NCBI RefSeq assembly: GCF_022878925.1
Contig: NZ_CP084629.1
Span: 620,001-684,000, forward strand
Origin: Caballeronia sp. TF1N1
Lineage (GTDB): Bacteria; Pseudomonadota; Gammaproteobacteria; Burkholderiales; Burkholderiaceae
Direction: 5' to 3'
Length of the DNA stretch: 64,000 nucleotides
A program made the translations under genes and the position numbers. Of the stretch, positions 18,067 to 26,727 are shown piece after piece (within the stretch, counting starts at the first letter, position 1; each line of letters starts with the position of its first letter). A model generated the notes under the pieces. It was not told where the DNA came from and ran no database searches. It saw only the letters and a list, made by a program, of their open reading frames with translations.

Positions 18067-19953
18067 ATGAATTCAAGCACGAGCTCAGGCACGGGTTCAG
18101 GCACGCCCGCGCGCGCCGATACCGTATTCTTCAACGGCAAGATAGCCACGCAGGACGACAAGCGTTCGTTCGCGGATGCACTCGCCGTTGCCGATGGCAA
18201 GGTCATCGAAGCAGGATCGCGTGAAGTCGTGATGCGTCATGCGAACGACGCGACGCGCCTCATTGATCTCAACGGGCGCACCGTGATTCCCGGCCTCAAC
18301 GATTCGCATCTGCATGTCATACGCGGCGGCCTCAACTTCAACATGGAGTTGCGTTGGGATGGCGTTCCGTCGCTTGCGGACGCGCTCGACATGCTGAGGA
18401 AGCAGGTTGCACGCACGCCCGCCCCGCAATGGGTGCGCGTGGTCGGCGGCTGGAACGAATTTCAGTTTGCGGAGCGCCGTGGTCCGACGCTCGAAGAGAT
18501 CAACGCGATTGCACCGGACACGCCGGTGTTCATCCTGCATCTGTATGACAGCGCATTGCTCAACGCGGCGGCCTTGCGCGCGGTCGGCTATACGAAGGAA
18601 ACAGCCGATCCGCCCGGCGGCGAAATTCAGCGCGACAAGCGCGGCAATCCGACCGGCATGCTGATTGCGCGGCCCAACGCGGGCCTTCTTTACGCGACGC
18701 TCGCCAAGGGTCCGAAGCTGCCGCCCGACGAGCAGCGCAATTCCACGCGCCACTTCATGCGTGAGTTGAATCGTCTTGGCGTGACGAGCGCGATCGATGC
18801 AGGCGGCGGATATCAGGCTTATCCCGACGATTACGCTGTCATCATGGACTTGGCGAAGCACAACGAATTGACCGTGCGTATCGCGTACAACCTCTTCACG
18901 CAGAACGCAAAGAAGGAGATTGAAGACTTCGCGAAGTGGGTGAAGATGACGAAGCCCGGCGAAGGCGACGACTTCCTGCGCGTGAACGGCGCAGGCGAAA
19001 TGCTGGTGTTCTCGGCGGCTGATTTCGAAGACTTTCTGGAACCGCGCCCCGACCTGCCCGACACGCTCGAAACCGAACTCGAAGCGGTAGTGCGTCTGCT
19101 CGTTGCAAACCGCTGGCCGTTCCGTCTGCATGCCACTTATAACGAATCGATCGAACGCTTCCTCAATGTGTTCGAACGTGTGAATGCCGACATTCCCTTC
19201 GATGGCTTGCGCTGGTTTTTCGATCATTGCGAGACCATCACGCAGAAAAATATCGACCGTGTAAAGGCGCTTGGCGGCGGTATCGCAATCCAGCATCGCA
19301 TGGCGTATCAGGGCGAGTACTTCATCGCACGATACGGCGAGGAAGCCGTGAAGCGCACGCCGCCTATCCGCCACATGCTCGATGCCGGTCTGCCCGTGGG
19401 CGCGGGCACCGATGCCACGCGCGTGGCGAGCTTCAACCCGTTCGTCTCGCTTTATTGGATGGTGTCGGGCAAGACGGTCGGCGGCACGGCCATGTACGAC
19501 GGCGCGAACAAACTCGACCGCATGGAAGCATTGCGCCGTTATACCGTTGGCAGCGCGTGGTTTTCAAGCGAGGACGATCGCAAGGGCGCGCTCGTCGCGG
19601 GGCAGTACGCGGACTTCGCGGTGCTATCGGAAGACTTCTTCACCGTCGATGAAAGCCGCATCAAGTTTCTCGATTCGGTCATGACCGTGGTGGGCGGCAA
19701 GGTCGTCTATGCGAGCGACGAGTTCACCCCATACGGTCCCCCGGACTTGCCGGTGAGTCCGTCATGGTCGCCGGTGGCGGAGTTCGGCGGCTATAGCCGT
19801 TACAAGCCGACCGCGGTTGCCTGCGTGGACGGTTGCGTGAATCTTTGCAACGTGCATGCGCATGCGCACGGTTTCGCGTGGCGCAAGAACGTACCTGTCA
19901 GCGACTCGAACGGCTTCTGGGGCGCGCTGGGATGCAGTTGTTTCGCGTTTTGA
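18067..19953 (+). CDS. YtcJ-like amidohydrolase with Cys-rich tail
   Basis: The product is 628 residues. The N-terminal beta-sandwich (FFNGKIATQDD) leads into the metal motif HLH at residues 81-83 (NDSHLHVIRGG). Later His and Asp ligands are plausible in FRLHATYNE, FDHCETI and GAGTDATRVASFNP. YtcJ-type enzymes hydrolyse amides or cyclic amides; the substrate here is unknown. The last ~45 residues are unusual: ACVDGCVNLCNVHAHAHGFAW, then a final GCSCFAF, giving five Cys and three His outside the barrel. There is no signal peptide. It is followed 18 nt later by the MscS gene. Confidence 0.82.
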   Translation: MNSSTSSGTGSGTPARADTVFFNGKIATQDDKRSFADALAVADGKVIEAGSREVVMRHANDATRLIDLNGRTVIPGLNDSHLHVIRGGLNFNMELRWDGVPSLADALDMLRKQVARTPAPQWVRVVGGWNEFQFAERRGPTLEEINAIAPDTPVFILHLYDSALLNAAALRAVGYTKETADPPGGEIQRDKRGNPTGMLIARPNAGLLYATLAKGPKLPPDEQRNSTRHFMRELNRLGVTSAIDAGGGYQAYPDDYAVIMDLAKHNELTVRIAYNLFTQNAKKEIEDFAKWVKMTKPGEGDDFLRVNGAGEMLVFSAADFEDFLEPRPDLPDTLETELEAVVRLLVANRWPFRLHATYNESIERFLNVFERVNADIPFDGLRWFFDHCETITQKNIDRVKALGGGIAIQHRMAYQGEYFIARYGEEAVKRTPPIRHMLDAGLPVGAGTDATRVASFNPFVSLYWMVSGKTVGGTAMYDGANKLDRMEALRRYTVGSAWFSSEDDRKGALVAGQYADFAVLSEDFFTVDESRIKFLDSVMTVVGGKVVYASDEFTPYGPPDLPVSPSWSPVAEFGGYSRYKPTAVACVDGCVNLCNVHAHAHGFAWRKNVPVSDSNGFWGALGCSCFAF

Positions 19954-19971
19954 ACAAGGGCGAGTGACGCG

Positions 19972-21441
19972 ATGCCGACCCTGACCGATGGCCTGCTCTT
20001 CGGCATCGCGATACTCGTCGTAGACTTCCTCGCGTGGCGCTTCATGGACCGCAGAAGCGAGCCTATGCGGCTCGCGTTTCGTGCGTCCATGTTCGCGTTA
20101 TCGACGTGGGTGTTGTTCGCGCACGGCATGAATCCGCTCTTTGCGGCGCCCTGGCCCAACGAACCGCTGCGGCATCTGCTTGCCCAAGTGCTGGAGTTGA
20201 TGTGGTGGCTGCAAGGCGCGCGGCTCGTCACGATCATGCTCGACCGCATCGTGCTGCCCGAAGCGTGGCACAAGGAGCGGCTCTTTCAGGACGTGCTCGG
20301 TGCGCTCGTCTATCTGGCTGCCGCGGTCGCGGCCGTTGCGTTCGTGTTGCAGTTGCCCGTGCGCGGGTTGCTGGCGACCTCGGGCGCGGTGGCCATTGTC
20401 ATCGGCCTTGCAATTCAAAGCACGCTCAACGATGTGTTCTCGGGCATCGTGCTCAACGCGACGCAGCCGTTTCGTCTGGGCGACTGGATCACTATCGGCG
20501 ATGCCGAAGGCAAGGTCGTCGAGAGCAACTGGCGTGCGACGAGCCTGCTCAACGGGCAGGGCAACATCGTCGTGATCCCGAACAGCGTCGCGGCGCGCAC
20601 GAACATCGTTAATTCGAATCAGCCGTTCGATACGAACGGCATCAGCGTCGTGCTCTCGGTGGATCCATCGGTGCGTCCCGCTGTCGTGCTCGATGCGCTC
20701 GGCGATGCCGCAGCAAGTTGCATCGACGTTATCGACCGTCCCGCGCCGGTCGTAAGTGTGCGGCGCGCGACCGAAGACGCCATCGAATACGAGATTCTTT
20801 GTTACGTCGATTCGCTCGACAAGAAAGTTTCGGTGCGCAGCGATCTCTTCGATCTGGCGCATCGGCATCTAGGTTCGCGTGCGGTCGTGTTGCGTCCGTT
20901 GTCGGCGCCACGGCAAACGACGCAAGCCATCGACGAGAAGCTCGTGTTGTTGCGCGACGTGACCATCTTTCATACGCTCGATGCGGACGAACTGAACGAG
21001 CTCTCCAAACGCCTCACACGTCATGTTTTCGAAGTGGGCGAAACGGTGTTTGCAGCGGGCAGCGACGAAGGTCAGGCGTTGCACATCATTGCGCGTGGCG
21101 TGGCAAGCGTGACGGTGCCGAAAGCATCGCACGATCTCGAAGTGCGAAGACTTGCGCCCGGCGATTCCATCGGTCAATCCGGCATTCTCGCGGGCGTGCA
21201 AAGCGATGTGACCGTGCGTGCGACGACGCGCGTCGTCGTGTACCGGCTCGACAAGGAGGCGCTCACGCCTATTCTCGCGCGACGTCCCGAGGTCACGAGC
21301 GAGATGTGCAGGCTGCTTTCCGAGCATCGCGCGAGCGACCAGATGTTGCGCGCGGCGCCTGCCGGGCAGGCATCGGAACATAGCAGTCTTTTCGGATGGA
21401 TTCGCGAGGGCGTGAAGCGTTTTCATCAATTGACCTTTTGA
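19972..21441 (+). CDS. MscS-family channel with C-terminal cyclic-nucleotide-binding domain
   Basis: The product is 489 residues. Several hydrophobic segments lie in residues 1-170. The MscS pore/beta domain follows, with GLLATSGAVAIVIGLAIQSTLNDVFSGI and RLGDWITIGDAEGKV and the helix-to-beta transition VIPNSVAARTNIVN. From about residue 320 there is a Crp-like nucleotide-binding jelly roll (VTIFHTLDADELNELSKRL, then RRLAPGDSIGQSGILAG). It is probably an inner-membrane mechanosensitive or small-ion channel whose gating depends on a cyclic nucleotide. It is the last gene before the XapX promoter. Confidence 0.88.
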   Translation: MPTLTDGLLFGIAILVVDFLAWRFMDRRSEPMRLAFRASMFALSTWVLFAHGMNPLFAAPWPNEPLRHLLAQVLELMWWLQGARLVTIMLDRIVLPEAWHKERLFQDVLGALVYLAAAVAAVAFVLQLPVRGLLATSGAVAIVIGLAIQSTLNDVFSGIVLNATQPFRLGDWITIGDAEGKVVESNWRATSLLNGQGNIVVIPNSVAARTNIVNSNQPFDTNGISVVLSVDPSVRPAVVLDALGDAAASCIDVIDRPAPVVSVRRATEDAIEYEILCYVDSLDKKVSVRSDLFDLAHRHLGSRAVVLRPLSAPRQTTQAIDEKLVLLRDVTIFHTLDADELNELSKRLTRHVFEVGETVFAAGSDEGQALHIIARGVASVTVPKASHDLEVRRLAPGDSIGQSGILAGVQSDVTVRATTRVVVYRLDKEALTPILARRPEVTSEMCRLLSEHRASDQMLRAAPAGQASEHSSLFGWIREGVKRFHQLTF

Positions 21442-21445
21442 GGTC

Positions 21446-21498
21446 TTAAGGTTTTTTAAGCTTTATCCAAGGCCAATTATCAATCGGCTTGCTAGGCT
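21446..21498 (+). promoter_or_regulatory. tandem TTAA-box promoter for the XapX operon
   Basis: TTAAG 21446-21450 and TTAAG 21456-21460 are 10 bp apart, starting 4 bp past the MscS stop. TAGGCT at 21493-21498, preceded by TTGC, begins 33 bp after the second box. Transcription would start near 21505. Confidence 0.58.
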
Positions 21499-21500
21499 TT

Positions 21501-21510
21501 CCCTTAAGGG
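21501..21510 (+). repeat. 10-bp palindrome at the predicted start of the XapX transcript
   Basis: CCCTTAAGGG is a perfect palindrome containing the same TTAAG core, placed right after the predicted -10. It is not in 10-bp phase with the two upstream boxes. It could be a repressing site for the same regulator or chance. Confidence 0.3.
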
Positions 21511-21552
21511 AGAGACAGCGTTTCTTCTTTAGGAAAGGATGGGACAGAGAAC

Positions 21553-21777
21553 ATGGGCTATGTCATTTCACTCGGTGTGGGCTTCGCGGTCGGCCTGCTT
21601 TATTGGCTCTTGCGCGTGCAGTCACCCGCGCCGCCCTTGATCGCGCTAGCGGGACTGCTCGGCATGGTGCTCGGCGAACACGCAATACCGGTCGTGAAGT
21701 CGCAGTTCTTCGCGCAAACCGAAAGCGTGAACGTCGTATCGAAGGACAAGGCAGGCACGTCGCGTGAAGGCGGCTGA
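21553..21777 (+). CDS. XapX-domain membrane protein
   Basis: The product is 74 residues with two membrane segments: MGYVISLGVGFAVGLLYWLL, then PPLIALAGLLGMVLGEHA with the XapX hallmark P-P-L-I-A-L-x-G-L-L-G. A short charged tail follows. XapX (DUF1427) proteins are small inner-membrane proteins of unknown function that often sit next to stress or transporter genes. It is the first gene of a five-gene run to 26644. Confidence 0.8.
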   Translation: MGYVISLGVGFAVGLLYWLLRVQSPAPPLIALAGLLGMVLGEHAIPVVKSQFFAQTESVNVVSKDKAGTSREGG

Positions 21778-21797
21778 GGTTTCACCGGAGAAGTCCC

Positions 21798-22478
21798 TTG
21801 AAAGAGCATGAAGAGACGGTGCTCGCGTTGATAGCGGGATACGTCGATACGCTGGGATTCGTCGCGTTGTTCGGCCTCTTCACGGCGCATGTGACAGGCA
21901 ACTTCGTGCTGATCGGCGCGGAGGTCGCGGGCGTGGGGCAAGGCGTGCTGCTCAAGCTGCTGGCGTTTCCGGCGTTCATCGTCGGCGTGGGATCGGCGAG
22001 CGTGGCGGCAAAGATCATGAAGGCACGTGGCGACGCCTACATCGCCGCAGCATTGCATCTGTGGCAAGCGTTGCTGTTGTTCGCGTTCTTCGGCACAGGA
22101 CTGCTCGCGTTGCCTATCGATGACGCTTCATCGGGCATGGTGCTGCTCTGCGGCGTGTTGGGCGCCACCGCAATGGGCGTGCAGAACGCGCGCCCCAAAG
22201 TCTTGCAGAAGCCCGGGCTGCCCAACACAGTGATGACCGGCAATGTCACGCAGATCGTGCTCGATCTGGTCGATCTCGCGCATCGCGGTTCGCATCATGC
22301 AGAAGGGCCGCAAGTGCTTGCGCGTTTGCGCGCCACGCTCACGGCCATGCTTGCCTTTGCTATCGGCGCGGTGGGCGGCGCGCTCGCCTTCGTGCATCTC
22401 TCGTTCTACGGCCTGATCTTGCCCATCGCGCTGCTTCTGTTGCTCGCATGGCCGCCGCGCGTTGCCCGGGCGGCGTGA
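21798..22478 (+). CDS. DUF1275 (YoaK-like) membrane protein
   Basis: The product is 226 residues. The start is TTG at 21798 with GGAG 8 nt upstream; no ATG gives the usual N-terminus. The family signature is clear: AGYVDTLGFVALFGLFTAHVTGNFV and later GVQNARPKVLQKPGLPNTVMTGNVTQ. Six or so hydrophobic helices make it an inner-membrane protein. DUF1275 is a transporter-like family of undetermined substrate. It starts 20 nt after the XapX stop. Confidence 0.85.
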   Translation: MKEHEETVLALIAGYVDTLGFVALFGLFTAHVTGNFVLIGAEVAGVGQGVLLKLLAFPAFIVGVGSASVAAKIMKARGDAYIAAALHLWQALLLFAFFGTGLLALPIDDASSGMVLLCGVLGATAMGVQNARPKVLQKPGLPNTVMTGNVTQIVLDLVDLAHRGSHHAEGPQVLARLRATLTAMLAFAIGAVGGALAFVHLSFYGLILPIALLLLLAWPPRVARAA

Positions 22479-22505
22479 CTTACGGTTCGCTCACTTCAAA
22501 CATCA

Positions 22506-23441
22506 ATGAGTATCGACATGATCAAGCTCGTTCGCTCAAGCGCCATCGCGGCGGCATTTCTCATCGGCATTGCGCCTCTCGCATCGTTCGCGGATGCCGG
22601 TCCGCATGACGCTACCGCTGCGTCCGCCATCAAGGGTCGAGTCGCGGTCGGTCCGCAATACGATACGACCCACGTCTACGTCGCATCCGCCGATGTCGAT
22701 ACCTTCGTGCAGAGCTTTCTCGCGACCTTCGGCGGCAAGGCATCGCAGAAGGCGGTTTTCACCGTGACGCCCACGCCGAGCAAGACGGCTTCGCAATACG
22801 TGCAGACGCCCGTGGGCATGCTGTCCGTGTTCGGCTTCGAAACGCCCGTGCCTTATCCGTTCGGCAACGAGCGCACGGGCTATCTCGTGACCGATATCGA
22901 CGACGCCGTGAAGGCCGCGCGCGCGGCGGGCGCGGACGTGATCGTCGAACCGTTCGACGACCCCATCGGCAAAGACGCGATCATCCAGTGGCCGGGCGGC
23001 CTCGTCATGCAGCTCTACTGGCACACCAAGGCGCCGAACTACGCGCCGCTGCAAAGCGTGCCCGACAACCGCGTCTATGTCTCGCGTTACGAAGCAAATA
23101 ACTTCGTGCGCCGCTGGCTGCGCTTTTCTCATGGCAAGGTGGTCTCGGACAATGCGCGTGCCGATGCGGGCGTGATCGGCAAACCGGGCGAGACGTTCCG
23201 GCAGATTCGCATCGACTCGAATTTCGGGCGCATGGTCGTCTTCGTGACCGATGGCAAGCTGCCGTTTCCGTTCGGCAAGGAAACGACCGGCTATGGTGTC
23301 GATGACCTCGCCGCGACCCTGCAACGTGCGCAAGCGGCAGGCGCGAAGGTGCTGGTCCCGGCTTATGCGAGCGCAAGCTACAAGACGGCGATGGTCGAGT
23401 TCCCGGGCGGATATATCGCCGAAATCCACGATGGCCGCTGA
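22506..23441 (+). CDS. periplasmic double VOC (glyoxalase-fold) protein
   Basis: The product is 311 residues. A Sec signal (AIAAAFLIGIAPLASFADA) is followed by two VOC-type repeats, DTTHVYVASADVDTFVQSFLATFGG (from residue ~55) and NRVYVSRYEANNFVRRWLRFSHGK (from ~180). Each ends in a matching strand set (IIQWPGGLVMQLYWH and MVEFPGGYIAEIHDG). Exported VOC proteins are uncommon. Metal ligands are not obvious from sequence alone. It overlaps the next gene by 11 nt. Confidence 0.75.
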   Translation: MSIDMIKLVRSSAIAAAFLIGIAPLASFADAGPHDATAASAIKGRVAVGPQYDTTHVYVASADVDTFVQSFLATFGGKASQKAVFTVTPTPSKTASQYVQTPVGMLSVFGFETPVPYPFGNERTGYLVTDIDDAVKAARAAGADVIVEPFDDPIGKDAIIQWPGGLVMQLYWHTKAPNYAPLQSVPDNRVYVSRYEANNFVRRWLRFSHGKVVSDNARADAGVIGKPGETFRQIRIDSNFGRMVVFVTDGKLPFPFGKETTGYGVDDLAATLQRAQAAGAKVLVPAYASASYKTAMVEFPGGYIAEIHDGR

Positions 23442-24903
23442 TCGTTCCAGACGCTGCCGTGCGCTGCGTTCGCTGCGTATGTTCTTGATCGGCACGGGGA
23501 TCGCGGCGGCGCTGCCCGTATCCGCAGCGGATACGGCGCTCGGCAGCGCAGGCGACGATACCAACGCCAGCGCCGCGCCAGGGGCATCGTGCGCTCGCCC
23601 GGCGATCAAGTTCAATCGCTGGCAGGAAGACTGGTCCGTGCTCGGTCTGCCTTGCGTGCCGAAACGCCCGCTCGACGCGCTCAAGTACATTCCGCTGTTC
23701 GGCAATCCGGACGCGTATGTGTCGCTCGGAGCGGTGCTGCGAGAACGCGTCGAGATGAACGACGCGCCGCTCTTCGGCCTAGGCTCCGGCCGCGACGATA
23801 CCTACGTGCTGCAACGTCTCGAAGTCCACGCCGATGTGCATCTCGGCCCCTATGTGCAAGTGTTCACGCAACTGGAAGACGCGCGTCCGTATGGCAAGGA
23901 CAACGTGACCTCCGTCGACAAGAATCCGCTCGATCTGCGTCAGGCGTTCATTGCGTTCACGCATCCGCTCGCGGGCGGGCTCGTCAAATTGCGCGCGGGG
24001 CGGCAGGAGATGGCGTTCGACTTGCAGCGCTTCGTATCGGTGCGCGACGGCCCGAACGTGCGGCAGGCTTTCGACGGTTTCTGGGGCGACTACGAGACCG
24101 GTCCGTGGCGCTGGATCGCCTATGCAACGCAGCCGGTGCAGTATCGCTTCAACACGGATTTCGACGATGTCTCCAATCGTCATCTCACCTTCAGCGGCGC
24201 GCGCGTCGAACGTCAGGGCGTGGGGCCGGGTGATCTGTCCGCGTATTACTCGCGCTATAACCGCAGCAATGCGCGCTTTCTCGATGCCAGCGGCGACGAG
24301 CATCGCGATGTTTTTGACATGCGATACGCGGGCAACGTCTCGCATATCGACTGGGACGTGGAAGGCATGTATCAAAGCGGTCATGTCGGCGAGAAGACGA
24401 TCAGCGCATGGGCCGTGGGTTCGCTCGCCGGTTACACGTTGGCGGCGGCGCCCTGGACCCCGCGTCTGGGCATTCAGATCGATGCCGCCTCGGGCGACCG
24501 TCATCCGGGCGATGGGCGCGTCGGCACGTTCAATCCGCTCTTTCCGAACGGCTATTACTTCACGCTCGCGGGCTACACGGGATACACCAACCTGATTCAT
24601 ATCAAGCCGTCGCTCACGCTCAAGCCCAACAGCAAGCTCTCGCTGCTCGCGGGCGTCGGCTTGCAATGGCGTGAGACCACCGCGGACGCCGTCTATGGAC
24701 AAGGCTCGGCGGTCGTGCCGGGAACAGCCGGGCGCGGCTCGCGCTGGACCGGCTTTTATACGCAAGTGCGCGCGGACTATAACGTCGCGGCGAATCTCGT
24801 GGCCTCGGTCGAGGCCGTGCATTTTCAAGTCGGCTCGTCCTTGCGCGATCTCGGCGCGAGCAATGCCGACTACGTGGGCGCCGAACTCAAGTTCGGCTGG
24901 TAA
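23431..24903 (+). CDS. alginate-export-family (AlgE-like) outer-membrane protein
   Basis: The product is 490 residues from ATG 23431, which lies inside the end of the VOC gene; the open frame upstream overlaps that gene. A signal peptide (MFLIGTGIAAALPVSAA) is followed by a beta-barrel pattern typical of the AlgE/alginate_exp family: DAYVSLGAVLRERVEMNDAP, LRAGRQEMAFDLQRFVSVRDGPNVRQAFDG, and a C-terminal YVGAELKFGW that ends on aromatic Trp. It is probably an outer-membrane channel for an anionic or carbohydrate-like compound. No alginate genes are nearby, so alginate export is unlikely. Confidence 0.8.
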   Translation: MAADRSRRCRALRSLRMFLIGTGIAAALPVSAADTALGSAGDDTNASAAPGASCARPAIKFNRWQEDWSVLGLPCVPKRPLDALKYIPLFGNPDAYVSLGAVLRERVEMNDAPLFGLGSGRDDTYVLQRLEVHADVHLGPYVQVFTQLEDARPYGKDNVTSVDKNPLDLRQAFIAFTHPLAGGLVKLRAGRQEMAFDLQRFVSVRDGPNVRQAFDGFWGDYETGPWRWIAYATQPVQYRFNTDFDDVSNRHLTFSGARVERQGVGPGDLSAYYSRYNRSNARFLDASGDEHRDVFDMRYAGNVSHIDWDVEGMYQSGHVGEKTISAWAVGSLAGYTLAAAPWTPRLGIQIDAASGDRHPGDGRVGTFNPLFPNGYYFTLAGYTGYTNLIHIKPSLTLKPNSKLSLLAGVGLQWRETTADAVYGQGSAVVPGTAGRGSRWTGFYTQVRADYNVAANLVASVEAVHFQVGSSLRDLGASNADYVGAELKFGW

Positions 24904-24925
24904 AGCATTCGATGGAGCCTGAGTC

Positions 24926-26644
24926 ATGAGCGATTCCGATCTACCGAGGCCGTTCGGGCGTGCCGCGACGCCATCCGAACTCGAAGTGCCTTTTTCCTCG
25001 CTTGAATTTCGTCAGCACCAGATGTTTCCGCGTCTTTCGGATACCGAGATCGAAAGCGTGCGGCGTTTCGCGCGGCCCATGTCGTTCAAAAAAGGCGACA
25101 TGATATTCGAAACGGGCAAGGTGGCGCTCGGTCTTTTCGTGTTGCTGAAGGGGCGCGTGCGTATCTCTTCGCGCGACAGCTTCGGGCGCTCCACGCTCGT
25201 CACCGAACACGACGACGGGCATTTCATGGCCGAGATGGCGCAACTCTCGGGCAAGCCCGCGCTGATCGACGGCGTCGCGCTCACCGACGCCGAAACGCTC
25301 GTCATCGAACCCGACAAGCTGCGCGCGCTGATCGTCGCCGACGCGCAACTCGGCGAGCACATCATGCGTGCGCTGATCCTGCGGCGGCTCGGATTGATCG
25401 AGCAGGGGCTCGGGCCGATCATCGTCGGCAATGGAGACGATGCGCGGCTGATCCGTCTGCAAGGCTTCCTGCGCCGCAACGCGCACCCGGCAACCGTGGT
25501 CGATGCCCGCACCGATCCCGAAGCGGTGACGCTGCTCTCCGGCATGACGACCGGTCCGGACGACTTCCCGCTCGTCTTCTGCCCGAACGGCTACGTGTTG
25601 CGCGCGCCGGACGAGGCGCAACTCGCGTCGTGCCTGGGACTCGTGCCGGCGTTCGAGCCTTCGCATATCTACGATGTCGCTATCGTCGGCGCGGGACCGG
25701 CCGGGCTCGCGGCGTCGGTGTATGCGGCCACCGAAGGGCTTTCGGTGGCCGTGTTCGATCAGCGCGCGCCGGGCGGTCAGGCGGGCGCGAGCGCGCGGAT
25801 CGAAAACTATCTCGGCTTTCCCACCGGCATCTCGGGCCAGGCGTTGGCGGCCCGCGCGTTTCAGCAGGCGCTCAAGTTCGGCGCGCACCTCGCCATTCCG
25901 GGCAAGGTGACGTGCGTCACGCCCGAGAACGACGTCTTCGTCGTCACGCTCACCGATGGCCAGCGCGTGAGCGCACGCACGATCGTGGCGGCGAGCGGCG
26001 CGGCGTATCGCAAGCCGGACGTCGAGGACTTCGACCGCTTCGAAGGGCGCGGCACGTACTACTGGGCGTCGACCATCGAGGCGCGGCTCGTCAAGGGGCA
26101 GGACATCGTGTTGATCGGCGGCGGCAATTCGGCCGGTCAGGCGATCGTCTTTCTTGCCAACTTCGCGCGCAGCGTGCGGGTGCTCGTGCGCGGCGAAAGC
26201 CTGAGCGCGAGCATGTCGCGGTATCTGATCGACCGCATTGCCTCCCTGCCAAACGTGATGCTCTGCACGCGCTGCACGTTGAGCGGCCTCGAAGGCGACG
26301 AGGCGGGCCTCACGCACGTTCGCGTCCATCATGCGGACGAGGCACGTGACGAGGCCATCGCGACGCGGCATCTGTTCCTCTTCATCGGCGCGGACCCGGA
26401 GACGCGCTGGCTCGCGGCGAGCGGCGTCGCGCTCGACAACCGCGGCTTCGTGATGACGGGATCGGGTCGCACGGAACACGGCACGCGGCTGCGCTTCGCG
26501 CTGGAGACGAGCGTGCCGGGCATCTTCGCGGTTGGTGACGTGCGCTCGGAATCGGCCAAGCGCGTGGCTTCCGCGGTCGGCGACGGCGCGGCGGTGGTCA
26601 GTCAGATTCATGCGTATCTGAGCTTGTCGGTCACCGCCGATTAA
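24926..26644 (+). CDS. cyclic-nucleotide-binding / thioredoxin-reductase-like fusion
   Basis: The product is 572 residues. Residues ~30-160 are a Crp-like nucleotide-binding domain (PRLSDTEIESVRRFARPMSFKKGDMIFETG). A linker follows, then a pyridine-nucleotide disulfide reductase fold with FAD motif GAGPAG (255-260), GGQAGASARIENYLGFP, NADPH motif IGGGNSAGQAIVFLA, and VFAVGDVR-type C-terminal FAD contact. The redox CxxC of true thioredoxin reductases is absent: YYWAST occupies its place (378-383). It is therefore more like a ferredoxin-type or unknown-acceptor reductase under cyclic-nucleotide control. It is the last gene of the XapX operon. Confidence 0.87.
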   Translation: MSDSDLPRPFGRAATPSELEVPFSSLEFRQHQMFPRLSDTEIESVRRFARPMSFKKGDMIFETGKVALGLFVLLKGRVRISSRDSFGRSTLVTEHDDGHFMAEMAQLSGKPALIDGVALTDAETLVIEPDKLRALIVADAQLGEHIMRALILRRLGLIEQGLGPIIVGNGDDARLIRLQGFLRRNAHPATVVDARTDPEAVTLLSGMTTGPDDFPLVFCPNGYVLRAPDEAQLASCLGLVPAFEPSHIYDVAIVGAGPAGLAASVYAATEGLSVAVFDQRAPGGQAGASARIENYLGFPTGISGQALAARAFQQALKFGAHLAIPGKVTCVTPENDVFVVTLTDGQRVSARTIVAASGAAYRKPDVEDFDRFEGRGTYYWASTIEARLVKGQDIVLIGGGNSAGQAIVFLANFARSVRVLVRGESLSASMSRYLIDRIASLPNVMLCTRCTLSGLEGDEAGLTHVRVHHADEARDEAIATRHLFLFIGADPETRWLAASGVALDNRGFVMTGSGRTEHGTRLRFALETSVPGIFAVGDVRSESAKRVASAVGDGAAVVSQIHAYLSLSVTAD

Positions 26645-26694
26645 TAACATTTAAGGACGATTAGCGCGTCTGCCGATTTATGCGTGGCTATGCT
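26641..26694 (+). promoter_or_regulatory. TTAA-box promoter for the metallo-beta-lactamase-fold gene
   Basis: TTAAT 26641-26645 (over the stop codon of the upstream gene), TTAAG 26651-26655 and a weaker TTAGC 26661-26665 keep a 10-bp step. TATGCT 26689-26694, preceded by GTGGC exactly as in the isochorismatase promoter, begins 34 bp after the TTAAG box. The coding start is at 26728. Confidence 0.57.
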
Positions 26695-26727
26695 TCGTGA
26701 GAACCGGTGCGTGCAAGGGAAACGCTC

